Shown: positions 36,660-45,632 of the stretch, piece by piece | How positions within the stretch are numbered: position 1 is the stretch's first letter | Layout: every line of letters begins with the position of its first letter | Source: Saprospiraceae bacterium | GTDB lineage: Bacteria > Bacteroidota > Bacteroidia > Chitinophagales > Saprospiraceae | Length of the DNA stretch: 64,000 nt | Assembly (NCBI GenBank): GCA_029262995.1 | Contig: JAJCYH010000025.1 | Location: 16,256-80,255 of the forward strand | Direction of reading: 5' to 3' | Translations under genes and position numbers: made by a program | The notes under the pieces: generated by a model | Told to the model about the DNA's origin: nothing | The model's database searches: none | What the model saw: the letters and a program-made list of their open reading frames with translations, nothing else

Positions 36660-37457
36660 ATGAAGCATTTAAAATATTTATTATCGCTTACCGCCCTCAT
36701 TTTTACTATGATTTCATGTGAAAAAGAGGCTCCTGATCCAATTGTAGTTGTTTCAGTTGAGCAGGATTTTGAAGTTTTTCCTTCACAGATATTGGGTTCC
36801 AATGGATACGAGACCTATTTAACTATCAGAAGTTCTGAACCAGATTTATGTTTGAACTCCATTTTGGATGCCCAAATGTCCCTAAGTGGAAACAATATCA
36901 CAGTTCAGATCAATGGCATCATTGCGCCACAAGTATGTGAAGAAGCAATGGCACATATTCAAAAGGAATTTCTTTTGCCTCAAGGCGTAGGCACATACCA
37001 TATTGAATTTATTAAATCCGATCTTATCAGCACCTCAGGTACTTTAACAATTTCAGAAAATGAAATTGACTTAGACATCGAAAGCCTAGGCGGTGTTTTT
37101 GTAGTTGAAAGCCAACTCAATCTGATAAAGAAAACTTTCGTTTGGGGATATTTTATTCAGGATGAGGGTGTTTTTGGAGGTGCGGAAATCAATGTTGAGG
37201 AAGTTCATTCTGAGTTTGCAAGTGTCATCCAGAATTTTAATTGGTTAACAGAAGGAGATTATAATTTCTTTTCTGTGGATTCTAATGGTAAAGTTAACAT
37301 CCCAGATGTGAAAGAATCAGCTTTTATGACAGCATTGGAATTGAATGAAGAATTAGGATGGCTTAATGTCAAAAGAGCTATAGATCTAGTATTCGATAAT
37401 CGTCCAAATCTAAAATACCATTTCAGCAACGGGAACGGTGAAGAATACAGCAATTAA
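36660..37457 (+). CDS. Lipoprotein of unknown function
   Basis: ATG at 36660 gives 265 residues with a lipoprotein signal peptide ([20 protein letters not shown]); the longer track start lacks sense. Beta-rich mature domain with two further Cys in the first half. No family recognised. Divergent from lepA (103-base gap) and convergent with the Nudix regulator. Confidence 0.65.
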   Translation: MKHLKYLLSLTALIFTMISCEKEAPDPIVVVSVEQDFEVFPSQILGSNGYETYLTIRSSEPDLCLNSILDAQMSLSGNNITVQINGIIAPQVCEEAMAHIQKEFLLPQGVGTYHIEFIKSDLISTSGTLTISENEIDLDIESLGGVFVVESQLNLIKKTFVWGYFIQDEGVFGGAEINVEEVHSEFASVIQNFNWLTEGDYNFFSVDSNGKVNIPDVKESAFMTALELNEELGWLNVKRAIDLVFDNRPNLKYHFSNGNGEEYSN

Positions 37458-37466
37458 TAAAATTGA

Positions 37467-38156
37467 TTAAAGCTCGAAATTGAAACCATTTTCTTTAGCT
37501 TCCTCATATTTAAAAGCATCGAAAGAATAGAACTTTGCTGGTCTATGTGCAACGCCTTGCTGAAGTTCACTATGAACTTGAAGGATGTTCATACTTAATA
37601 TCTTCTTTCTGAAATTTCGCTTGTCTAAATCTTTTTCCAAAATGGATTCGTACAGCTTTTGAAGCTCAGTCAAAGTAAATTTCTTTGGCAATAATTCAAA
37701 TCCAATAGGTCTATACTTCACATTTCTACGCAACCTTTTGAGGCAGGTATCCATAATTTCATAATGATCATAGGCTAATGTTTCAATTGACCTGATTTCT
37801 TTCCATTCTACTTTATCAGCAAATGAAGAGGGCCTGATGTTTACATCATCTATATTTATTAAGGAATAGTAAGCAACTGTAATAACACGACCGCGCGGAT
37901 GCCGGTCTACCTTTCCAAAGGTGTGAACTTGCTCAAGATATACATTTTGAATCCCCGTCAGTTGCTCCAATACTTTCAAAGCTCCTTTGTCCAAATCTTG
38001 GTCTTGCTCAACAATATCACCTGGTAAAGCCCAATATCCTGCAAAAGGATCATGCTTACGTCTGATCAGTAATACTTTAAGGTTATCACCATCAAATCCG
38101 AATATGACATTATCGACAGAAAACGCAGACTTGTAAAATTCATCCTGAAAAGGCAT
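37467..38156 (-). CDS. Nudix-related transcriptional regulator (NrtR/AraR-like)
   Basis: 230 residues from ATG 38156, preferred to the track start at 38195, which would leave only 4 bases to the divergent gene. N-terminal Nudix-fold domain (about 10-140) with ALPGDIVEQDQDLDKGALKVLEQLTGI, a degenerate Nudix box in which the catalytic RE and EE pairs are KV and EQ, so hydrolase activity is unlikely. C-terminal winged-HTH (about 150-225: FTLTELQKLYESILEKDLDKRNFRKKILSMNIL). Proteins of this design sense a sugar or ADP-ribose derivative. It may regulate itself or the divergent threonine aldolase gene. Confidence 0.8.
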   Translation of the reverse strand: MPFQDEFYKSAFSVDNVIFGFDGDNLKVLLIRRKHDPFAGYWALPGDIVEQDQDLDKGALKVLEQLTGIQNVYLEQVHTFGKVDRHPRGRVITVAYYSLINIDDVNIRPSSFADKVEWKEIRSIETLAYDHYEIMDTCLKRLRRNVKYRPIGFELLPKKFTLTELQKLYESILEKDLDKRNFRKKILSMNILQVHSELQQGVAHRPAKFYSFDAFKYEEAKENGFNFEL

Positions 38157-38199
38157 CCAGAGTTTATTAGATTTGACACAAATATAAAGATTCATTGGA

Positions 38200-39222
38200 A
38201 TGCAAATAAATTTAATCAGTGATACAATTACAAAACCATCAAGACAAATGCTTGACTTTATGGTTAATGCCGAAGTTGGTGACGATGTTTTTGCTTCAGA
38301 TCCTACTGTAAATGCATTACAAATTCAGATGAGCGAGATGTTTGGGATGGAAGATGCGCTATTCTGCCCATCTGGAACGATGACAAATCAAATCGCAATT
38401 AAAATGCATACAAAGGCCTTGGATGAATTGATTTGCGAGGAAAATTCTCATGTCTTTCAATATGAAACTGGTGGCTATGCATTCAATTCATCAGTGGCCG
38501 TAAATCTAATCAGAGGAAAATATGGCAAACTTGAAGCACAACAGATATTGGATGCCGTAAAACCAATCCATGACTGGTTACCTATTTCCAAAATGGTAGT
38601 CATAGAAAATTCAACCAACAAAGGAGGAGGAAATTATTATACTCTAGCTGAAATTGCCAAAATACAAGCTGCTTGCAAGGAGAAATCTCTCAAACTGCAT
38701 CTTGATGGAGCAAGACTCTTTAATGTTCTTGTCGAAACTGGAGAATCAACTAAAGATGTAGGCAAGTACTTTGACAGTATTTCTATCTGTCTCTCCAAAG
38801 GACTAGGCGCCCCTATAGGTTCTGTTTTAATAGGAAGTAAAGAAGAAATCACCCAAGCACGAAGGTATCGGAAAGTTATGGGTGGTGGAATGCGTCAGGC
38901 AGGCGTGTTGGCAGCGGCAGGAATCTTCGCATTAAATAATAATATTGCAAGACTGAAGGAAGACAATGATCGTGCAAAGCTTTTAGGAAAATGCCTTGAA
39001 AACTGCTCTTATGTAGAAAGCATCCAGCCCGTAAAAACCAATATCATCATCTTTACATTAAAGGATTGGACAGCAGAATACTTTTTAAATTTAATCGATA
39101 AACATGACATTCTTGCGGCACCATTTGGGCATAAGCAAGTTAGATTTGTTACACACATGCATTTTGATGACAATCAACTGGAGAAAGCTTCAAAAATATT
39201 AAGGGACTTGGAAAATACTTAG
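38200..39222 (+). CDS. ltaE: L-threonine aldolase
   Basis: 340 residues, the family length. PLP fold type I features: SDTITKPS and the DDVFASDPTVN loop, CPSGTMTNQIA, the HLDGARLFNV Asp that pairs with the pyridine N, and the Schiff-base Lys in CLSKGLGAPIGS. It cleaves L-threonine (or allo-threonine) to glycine and acetaldehyde. Divergent from the Nudix regulator with 43 bases between, so control by it is plausible. Its stop overlaps that of the bifunctional nuclease gene by 4 bases (TTAG). Confidence 0.95.
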   Translation: MQINLISDTITKPSRQMLDFMVNAEVGDDVFASDPTVNALQIQMSEMFGMEDALFCPSGTMTNQIAIKMHTKALDELICEENSHVFQYETGGYAFNSSVAVNLIRGKYGKLEAQQILDAVKPIHDWLPISKMVVIENSTNKGGGNYYTLAEIAKIQAACKEKSLKLHLDGARLFNVLVETGESTKDVGKYFDSISICLSKGLGAPIGSVLIGSKEEITQARRYRKVMGGGMRQAGVLAAAGIFALNNNIARLKEDNDRAKLLGKCLENCSYVESIQPVKTNIIIFTLKDWTAEYFLNLIDKHDILAAPFGHKQVRFVTHMHFDDNQLEKASKILRDLENT

Positions 39223-39818
39223 GATTTGGAATGACCAGATTCTCTGCGTTTCAGCTCATCTCTGATTAAAGCTGCCTTTTCATAATCTTCAGTTTCAAGA
39301 ACATCACTTAACAGTTTGTTGAGTGCGCTTATAGAATAATTATCAAAGGAATCAGGATTTGATTCTTTAATTGGAGGTTCTTCAAATTCATCAATTGATT
39401 CATCGGAATCCTCTAAGACTACTCCTGCTTGTTCCATCACAAAATCAAAAGTAAATAGTGGAGATTTAAACCTTACAGCCATAGCGATGGCATCAGATGT
39501 TCTAGAGTCTATTACAAATTCGCTTCCTTCTCTCACACAGACCAACTGTGCATAGAAGATGCCATCAAGCAAATTGTTGATAATCACTTCCTTAAGTTCA
39601 ATGTCAAACGTATCCAAAGTGTTTTTGAATAAATCATGTGTCAGAGGTCTGTTGGGTGTCATTCTCTCCATTGCTACAGCGATTGCCTGAGCTTCAAATC
39701 CTCCAATGACAATTGGTAGTCTTCTACTCCCACCTAATTCTCCCAATACAACCGCATAATTATGAGATTGTGTCACACTGTGGGATAAGGCTACAATTTC
39801 TAACTCCAATTTTTTCAT
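39219..39818 (-). CDS. Bifunctional nuclease (DUF151) with C-terminal UVR motif
   Basis: 199 residues. DUF151 domain at 1-130 with LPIVIGGFEAQAIAVAMERM, PLTHDLF and SRTSDAIAMAVR, as in BFN proteins reported to have DNase/RNase activity. A C-terminal UvrB/UvrC-type helix pair (ISALNKLLSDVLETEDYEKAALIRDELKRRE, about 163-195) is added, a usual Bacteroidota arrangement. Converges with ltaE. Confidence 0.88.
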   Translation of the reverse strand: MKKLELEIVALSHSVTQSHNYAVVLGELGGSRRLPIVIGGFEAQAIAVAMERMTPNRPLTHDLFKNTLDTFDIELKEVIINNLLDGIFYAQLVCVREGSEFVIDSRTSDAIAMAVRFKSPLFTFDFVMEQAGVVLEDSDESIDEFEEPPIKESNPDSFDNYSISALNKLLSDVLETEDYEKAALIRDELKRRESGHSKS

Positions 39819-39999
39819 AAAACAAAATTTTCAGCTGTTCCGTTATAGAACAATCTCTTACTTCTTATAACGCAAAGGAAAGCTATTTTTTCTTAAAACA
39901 TTATAAAAAATGTCTATAAATGGGGCAAATGACATTACTAAGCATCCAAGTTTTAGCATTTTATTTAACTCTCAGTCAATAAAGTAATTAGAAACTATT

Positions 40000-40953
40000 C
40001 TACCCTTCCTTAAATTTTTTAAGTGACTCATTAAGGCGAGGAACTACATCAAAAAGGTCAGCAACAACTCCATAATCAGCAGCCTTAAAAAACGGCGCTT
40101 CAGAATCTTTGTTTATGACTACTATGGTTTTAGAATTATTGACGCCTGCCAAATGCTGAATAGCACCTGATATGCCAATAGCTATATATAAGTTTGGTTT
40201 GATTGCAATACCTGTTTGTCCTACATGCTCATGATGAGGTCTCCAGCCACTATCTGAAACTGGTCTTGAACAAGCTGTCGTAGCACCTAGTGTCTCTGCG
40301 AGTTCCTCTATGATTCCCCAATTCTCAGGGCCTTTCATTCCTCTTCCAGCAGAGACGACCAGTTCGGCTTCAGGCAATGGAACCGTGCCTTGAACTCTAG
40401 TGGTTTCTACAAGTGAAACATCAGATGAATAACTGCTTGCATCAAATGTTTCAACATTGGATGGCTTGGATATTTCTTGTACGCCAATCGAATTTCTAGA
40501 AACAGATATAATCTTAAAGTTAGATACCATCTGAAAGGTGCCGACAGATTTTCCTGAAAACAAAGATTTGTCAACAGCAAACTGATTGGTCAAATCAGGT
40601 AATGTAGTAACGGAAGAGACAACGGACCCATCCATACGTGTAGCGATTCTTCCCAACAAGGATTTACCTCTTGAATTATCTGCCAATATAACAACTGAAG
40701 CATCATTTGCTTTTGCAAAATCTGAAATCAATTTTGTCATCATCTTAGAGTCATGAAGTGCTTCATGACTAAAGTTGACAATTTTATCTGCACCATAATT
40801 GGATAATTTTTGAGCAACAGAAGAATCTGCATTGGTCAATGCGATGCACTGGGTAGACATAGACTCAGCCAATTTGCATCCATAATTACATAATTCGTAA
40901 GCTGCCTTTTTGAAGTTGCCATTAATGGCTTCTATATATACTAATATTGACAT
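40000..40953 (-). CDS. etfA: Electron transfer flavoprotein alpha subunit
   Basis: 317 residues. C-terminal FAD-binding segment is intact: VVSAGRGMKGPENW, ELAETLGATTACSRPVSDSGWRPHHEHVGQTG, KPNLYIAIGISGAIQHLAG and the NKDSEAPFFKAADYGVVAD motif. It forms a heterodimer with EtfB and carries electrons from acyl-CoA dehydrogenases to ETF:quinone oxidoreductase. Follows etfB by 17 bases in one operon. Confidence 0.97.
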   Translation of the reverse strand: MSILVYIEAINGNFKKAAYELCNYGCKLAESMSTQCIALTNADSSVAQKLSNYGADKIVNFSHEALHDSKMMTKLISDFAKANDASVVILADNSRGKSLLGRIATRMDGSVVSSVTTLPDLTNQFAVDKSLFSGKSVGTFQMVSNFKIISVSRNSIGVQEISKPSNVETFDASSYSSDVSLVETTRVQGTVPLPEAELVVSAGRGMKGPENWGIIEELAETLGATTACSRPVSDSGWRPHHEHVGQTGIAIKPNLYIAIGISGAIQHLAGVNNSKTIVVINKDSEAPFFKAADYGVVADLFDVVPRLNESLKKFKEG

Positions 40954-40970
40954 GAATTTCTTTTTATTTA

Positions 40971-41711
40971 TTAAATTACTTTAGCTTCTTCATGAAGCAA
41001 TCTCACCAATTCATCCATATCCTGTGGATCTATCAATCTAACTCCTGATTTTTCAGCAGGCAGTTGGTATTTGGTAATTTGTTCCTTAGCGGAAAAATCA
41101 ACAGGACCAATAACTTCTAATGGCTTCTTTTTAGACATCATAATTCCACGCATATTCGGAATACGTTGCTCTGCCATCCCCTTAGAAGCTGACACAACAA
41201 ATGGAATTTGTAATTTGAGAACTTCAACACCACCTTCAATATCACAGGTAACTGTCGCTTCATTACCTTCAAGCTTCATTTTACTTGCATAACTCAAAAA
41301 CGGTAAATCTAAATATTCTGCTATCATGGCACCTACTAGAGATCCATTATAATCAATTGATTCTTTTCCAAGCAAAATCATATCAAAGGATTTGTCTTTT
41401 GCATATTCTGCAATTTGCTTTGCAACATAGGACGCCGATTTAGCTTCTCCATCAATTCGTATTGCTTCATCTGCACCGATAGCCAAAGCCTTTCGGATGA
41501 CAATATCATTTTCTGCAGGACCGACATTTATAACAACAACTTTACCTCCCATTGCTTCTTGTAACTCAATAGCACGAACTAGAGCATACCATTCATCATA
41601 AGGATTCATGATATATTGAATGCCTTCTGTATTAAATTCAGTAGAGTCAGCATTAAAAGAGATTTTTGCTGTGGTTTCTGGGGTTTTACTGATACAAACA
41701 AGTAAATTCAT
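40971..41711 (-). CDS. etfB: Electron transfer flavoprotein beta subunit
   Basis: 246 residues, with family motifs MNPYDEWYALVRAIEL, KALAIGADEAIRI, LLGKESIDYNGSLVGAMIAEYLDLPFLSYA and the RIPNMRGIMMSKKKPLE segment. Binds AMP and partners with EtfA for beta-oxidation electron flow. First gene of the etfBA operon; a -7 box lies 66 bases upstream. Confidence 0.97.
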   Translation of the reverse strand: MNLLVCISKTPETTAKISFNADSTEFNTEGIQYIMNPYDEWYALVRAIELQEAMGGKVVVINVGPAENDIVIRKALAIGADEAIRIDGEAKSASYVAKQIAEYAKDKSFDMILLGKESIDYNGSLVGAMIAEYLDLPFLSYASKMKLEGNEATVTCDIEGGVEVLKLQIPFVVSASKGMAEQRIPNMRGIMMSKKKPLEVIGPVDFSAKEQITKYQLPAEKSGVRLIDPQDMDELVRLLHEEAKVI

Positions 41712-41777
41712 AAAATAAGAATCTATATATTCTGATTAAGAAATAATTCAGGAAGCTTTACTCCTGATTTCAAGCTG

Positions 41778-41785
41778 CAAATATA
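41778..41785 (-). promoter_or_regulatory. -7 promoter box of etfBA
   Basis: Minus strand reads TATATTTG followed by CAGCTTG, matching TAnnTTTG, 66 bases from the etfB start. The downstream CAGC recurs at rpe. No good -33 element was found at the usual distance. Confidence 0.45.
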
Positions 41786-41826
41786 GTAAATTAATACGCT
41801 TAACTTAGGGCAAAAATTACGCTTAT

Positions 41827-42156
41827 ATGGATAACCCAAGACTAGAAAAATTGTTGAAATTTTATGACAATGATCCTAAAGATGCCTTTATCATTTTTGC
41901 TCTAGCTAAAGAATATGAACAATTGGAGAATGAAGAAAAAGCCTTGGAACTATATGAGCAAATCAGAATAGATCAACCTGATTACATTGGCGTCTATTAT
42001 CATCTAGCCAAACTACAAGAGAAAAGAGGGGACTTTGCTATCGCCTTAGATATTTATGAAGAAGGCATCAAAAAGGCAACGGCGCAAAATGATTTCCATG
42101 CTTTATCGGAATTAAAAAATGCAAAATTAAATCTTGAATTAGAAGAAGGGCTTTAA
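41827..42156 (+). CDS. TPR-repeat protein
   Basis: 109 residues forming about three tetratricopeptide-like repeats (FIIFALAKEYEQLENEEKALELYEQI; VYYHLAKLQEKRGDFAIALDIYEEGI). Cytosolic, no signal. A protein-protein adaptor of unknown partner. Tail-to-tail with dapF, with no base between the two stops. Confidence 0.8.
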   Translation: MDNPRLEKLLKFYDNDPKDAFIIFALAKEYEQLENEEKALELYEQIRIDQPDYIGVYYHLAKLQEKRGDFAIALDIYEEGIKKATAQNDFHALSELKNAKLNLELEEGL

Positions 42157-42939
42157 TCATATTCTGTATATGCCTTCAAAAACTTCTTCAGATGGACCTA
42201 TTAAATAGATATCACTAAACCCTTTACCCTTTCTTTTATAAGCTACTTGTAAATTGCCCCCTACTGCTTTTACCTGGATTGGTGAAATCTCTGTAAATTG
42301 ATTTATTATACAAGCAAGACTGGATGCTACAACCCCGGTCCCACAAGAAAGTGTTTCATCTTCGACGCCCCTTTCATACGTTCTAATCTCTAGAATATCA
42401 TCTTTAAACTTTACAAAATTTACATTGATGCCTTCAGATTTGAACCTATTGTTATAGCGAATTTTTCTGGCTTCCGCCAAAATGTCAAATTGATCGAAAT
42501 GCTCTACAAACTTTATATAGTGTGGTGATCCTGTATCTATGATTATATCTTGATTCTCACGTTCATAATGGTCAATATCAATCATTTTTAAAGATACATT
42601 AGTCGGATCTATACTGGCTTGATGTACGCCATCGATAGCTAAGAATACGGTTTCATTACTAATATATCCTAATTTATGCGCCAAAGTTACGATGCATCGT
42701 CCTCCATTACCACACATGCTACTGGTTCGTCCGTCGGAATTATAGTATATCATTTCAAAATCATAGTCCTCAGAAGCTTTTAGAATCATCAATCCATCTG
42801 CTCCTATACCAAAATGCCTGTCACACATTGCTTTTATGTACTCTTCTGTAAGCTTGCTTTGGATGCCTTCATATTTAAATCCGTCAATTAATATGAAATC
42901 ATTTCCAGTGCCATGATATTTATAAAATGTAAATTCCAA
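42157..42939 (-). CDS. dapF: Diaminopimelate epimerase
   Basis: 260 residues. Both catalytic cysteines are present in their motifs: SSMCGNGGRC near residue 77 and LSCGTGVVAS near 199; the N-terminal YHGTGNDFILID is also typical. Interconverts LL- and meso-diaminopimelate in lysine and peptidoglycan synthesis. Slightly shorter than E. coli DapF (274). Confidence 0.96.
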   Translation of the reverse strand: MEFTFYKYHGTGNDFILIDGFKYEGIQSKLTEEYIKAMCDRHFGIGADGLMILKASEDYDFEMIYYNSDGRTSSMCGNGGRCIVTLAHKLGYISNETVFLAIDGVHQASIDPTNVSLKMIDIDHYERENQDIIIDTGSPHYIKFVEHFDQFDILAEARKIRYNNRFKSEGINVNFVKFKDDILEIRTYERGVEDETLSCGTGVVASSLACIINQFTEISPIQVKAVGGNLQVAYKRKGKGFSDIYLIGPSEEVFEGIYRI

Positions 42940-43164
42940 TCTTTATAAGTTTTTAAGTGATCAACACCTAAGTTATATTTGAAAATTATTTTGATTACAA
43001 ATTTCTAAAAAATTAATCATCAAAAGACATATATAAATTTTACTAATTTATTACTTTGATGCTTTTTTCAAATATTTTTGATCTTTAGATCTATTTTTTA
43101 AAATTTTAATCTTCTATTAACAGTTTATTAGGTTAAATAACAGTCTTACAACAAAGCATTTGTT

Positions 43165-44202
43165 ATGATTAATGAGATAGCCATAGAACGAGAACACAAA
43201 AGGAAGAGTTCATTGTACACTTTTATCATTCACATCCTTATCCTACTGCTAGCCTTTTTCAGTACATGTGAATATCAAAAAGCTGTTGACAATCAATATT
43301 CAGTAGCCTTAAATTTCGAGGAAATAATACCTCCTAAGCTAGAAGAGATGTCAGAAGCAAGCAATAGTAATAAAGGTAAAGAAGCGGAAGGTAAGGCAAG
43401 AGAAAAAGCTGACCGTCCAGCTGATATTCAGGACCAACAAACCAAGACTATTGAAAATAATAGACCTGAGATTAAATTACCTAAACCAACACCTACGCCT
43501 CCAGTACCTACAACGGACCCTGTCATCAGTGAAACCACAATAGATGAAGAGTCTGATGTAACCGCAGCTGAAGAAGAAATTGAAATTGATGCTCCAGAAA
43601 TGGAAGAAGTCCCAGATCCAGTAGTTGTAGAAACTGACAATACCAGTGATGAACCTCCTGCGGATAAAGCTTCTGAGTCCATCAAGACTAAAATTGGTAA
43701 AATATTGGATGTCTTTAAAACAGGCGGCTCAAAAGACAATGGAAATCCTGATGGTAATCCATCAAGCAAAGACGGTTCTAAAGACGGTACCGGCAAAGGC
43801 AATAAAGGTGATGGTAGAGGAAGTGATACATCCGGAAGTGATGGCGATAGCGGATCTGGAACTGGTGGTGATGGAGAAGGGCAATACGATGGATCTGGTA
43901 ACGGCATCTTTGGACGAAAAGTAATTAAAAGAAATATCAATGAAGTTATGAGAGTAGGCTTTGAAAATCAGGAAAACAAAAGGATTGTTGCAAAAGTATG
44001 TATTAACAGAGCTGGTAATGTCGCCTATGCTGAACTTCTAAATCGTGAAACAACGGCTACCATTCCTAAAGGAAAAGAAAAAGAGCTATTGGAAGGGATA
44101 TATGGGTATAAATATGAACCAAATCCAAGAGCACCGATTGAAGAATGTGGAAAGCTCACAATGATTCTTCAAAACATCAGTGCTCTTACAATTAAAAATT
44201 AG
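43165..44202 (+). CDS. TonB-like energy-transducer protein
   Basis: 345 residues: cytoplasmic N-terminus, one transmembrane helix (about 17-35, LYTFIIHILILLLAFF), a long periplasmic linker rich in Glu, Pro, then Gly/Asp/Ser (about 60-245, for example DGSKDGTGKGNKGDGRG), and a C-terminal ~95-residue domain with VAKVCINRAGNVAYAELL and YKYEPNPRAP, the weak TonB-C pattern of Bacteroidota. It probably energises one of the TonB-dependent receptors. It is followed at 9 bases by xseA. The Gly/Asp linker makes antisense Pro-rich ORFs that should be ignored. Confidence 0.7.
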   Translation: MINEIAIEREHKRKSSLYTFIIHILILLLAFFSTCEYQKAVDNQYSVALNFEEIIPPKLEEMSEASNSNKGKEAEGKAREKADRPADIQDQQTKTIENNRPEIKLPKPTPTPPVPTTDPVISETTIDEESDVTAAEEEIEIDAPEMEEVPDPVVVETDNTSDEPPADKASESIKTKIGKILDVFKTGGSKDNGNPDGNPSSKDGSKDGTGKGNKGDGRGSDTSGSDGDSGSGTGGDGEGQYDGSGNGIFGRKVIKRNINEVMRVGFENQENKRIVAKVCINRAGNVAYAELLNRETTATIPKGKEKELLEGIYGYKYEPNPRAPIEECGKLTMILQNISALTIKN

Positions 44203-44211
44203 AATACTAAT

Positions 44212-45435
44212 TTGGAAGCCTATTCTCTTTACGAGGTAAATCAATACATAAAACGCGTCATTGCGCTAAATTTTGAGGAAGCTGTTTGGGTCGAATGCGA
44301 GATCAATCAGCTTTCTCATTCACGTAGTAACATTTACATGGATCTCATCGAAAAAGATGAAAGCACAGATGAGATAGTTGCCAAAGCATCAGCTACCCTT
44401 TGGTACCGTCAACAACTTTTTATCAAAAAGAAATTAGGAAAAATTGCAGATCAAGTTCTGAGTGCGGGCATTAAAGTAAAACTTAAAGTAACCATTGAAT
44501 TTTCAGAGCGCTACGGCCTTAGCTTTAATATTGTAGACATTGATCCTACCTATACTTTTGGTCAATTTGAAATGGACCGCCAAAAAACAATAGAAAGGCT
44601 GCAGAAAGAAAAACTAATTGAGAAAAACAGGGCTCTTTATCTTCCAACAGTTATTCAAAACATTGCTATTATCTCTTCGGAAACTGCTGCTGGCTATAGA
44701 GATTTTATGGAAGAGCTAAGTCATAACGCCTACGATTATGCCTTCACAACAGATCTTTACAATGCAGCAATGCAAGGACAAAATACTGAACCTGAAGTTG
44801 TAAAGGCATTAAAACAAATAGCTGACAAATCTTATGATGTAGTTATCATTATTAGAGGTGGTGGTTCCAAATTGGATCTTTCTGCATTCGATCATTACAA
44901 TATTGCAGAAGCTATTGCCAAATTATCGCTCCCTGTTATAACTGGGATTGGTCATGAGATTGATCAAAGCGTAAGTGATCTGGTTGCACATACCAACCTT
45001 AAAACACCTACCGCTGTAGCAAGCTTCATTATTGATCATAATTTGCAATTTGAATATGAAATGGACCAACAAATGATGGAACTCTCAGACTTGGTAATTC
45101 AACAACTTGCCTCAAAAAAACTGAAGTTATCACATTTGCAATCCAACTTGGTATCCTATCCCAAATTGCTCATCAGTCAAAAAATGATGGAAATCATAAA
45201 CTTGCAGGACAAGTCAATTGGCAATAGTCAGCAACTTATAAAAAGTAAAAAACAAAAATTAGAAAAGATTGAAGGCGTTATCAATATCCTGAATCCTCAA
45301 AACATCTTAAAGAGAGGATTTACGCTTGTAAAATCAGGAAACCAATACGTTTCTCGAAAATCACAATTATCAAAGAAAGATAGCGATCTTAGTATTGAGT
45401 TTTATGATGGAGATCTCCCAATAAATAAAAAATAA
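44212..45435 (+). CDS. xseA: Exodeoxyribonuclease VII large subunit
   Basis: 407 residues from a TTG start. N-terminal OB-fold (1-100, ALNFEEAVWVECEINQLSHSRSNIYMDLIEK), then the ExoVII catalytic core (NIAIISSETAAGYRDFMEEL; VVIIIRGGGSKLDLSAFDHYNIAEAI; PVITGIGHEIDQSVSDLVAHTNLKTPTAVA) and coiled-coil tail ending in a RGFTLVKSG motif. Degrades single-stranded DNA bidirectionally in complex with XseB, whose gene starts within its stop codon. Confidence 0.97.
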   Translation: MEAYSLYEVNQYIKRVIALNFEEAVWVECEINQLSHSRSNIYMDLIEKDESTDEIVAKASATLWYRQQLFIKKKLGKIADQVLSAGIKVKLKVTIEFSERYGLSFNIVDIDPTYTFGQFEMDRQKTIERLQKEKLIEKNRALYLPTVIQNIAIISSETAAGYRDFMEELSHNAYDYAFTTDLYNAAMQGQNTEPEVVKALKQIADKSYDVVIIIRGGGSKLDLSAFDHYNIAEAIAKLSLPVITGIGHEIDQSVSDLVAHTNLKTPTAVASFIIDHNLQFEYEMDQQMMELSDLVIQQLASKKLKLSHLQSNLVSYPKLLISQKMMEIINLQDKSIGNSQQLIKSKKQKLEKIEGVINILNPQNILKRGFTLVKSGNQYVSRKSQLSKKDSDLSIEFYDGDLPINKK

Positions 45436-45632
45436 TGGCAAAAAAAGAAAGTTTCGATAAAGCGTTTGAAGAATTGCAATCAATCATTGGCAAACTGCAA
45501 AATGAAGATGCCAGTATTGATACTCTGAGTGAACAACTCAAAAAAGCCAAGGGCTTAGTAGATATTTGCAAATCTAAATTGAGAGATGTCGAGGCGGATA
45601 TCGAATCCATTCAATTCAATGACGAGGAGTAG
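45435..45632 (+). CDS. xseB: Exodeoxyribonuclease VII small subunit
   Basis: 65 residues, the usual size, with ESFDKAFEELQSIIGKLQNEDASIDTLSEQLKKAKGLVDICKSKL. Start ATG shares a base with the xseA stop, so translation is coupled. Its last 22 bases overlap the convergent DUF3810 gene. Confidence 0.95.
   Translation: MAKKESFDKAFEELQSIIGKLQNEDASIDTLSEQLKKAKGLVDICKSKLRDVEADIESIQFNDEE

Noticed and set aside
36557-36802. 82-residue N-terminal extension of LepA in the track
   Set aside because: LepA begins at MKNIRNF in all known members; the extension runs into the divergent lipoprotein gene start.
43428-43940. 170-aa Pro/Ser-rich minus-strand ORF
   Set aside because: Antisense shadow of the Gly/Asp-rich linker of the TonB-like gene.
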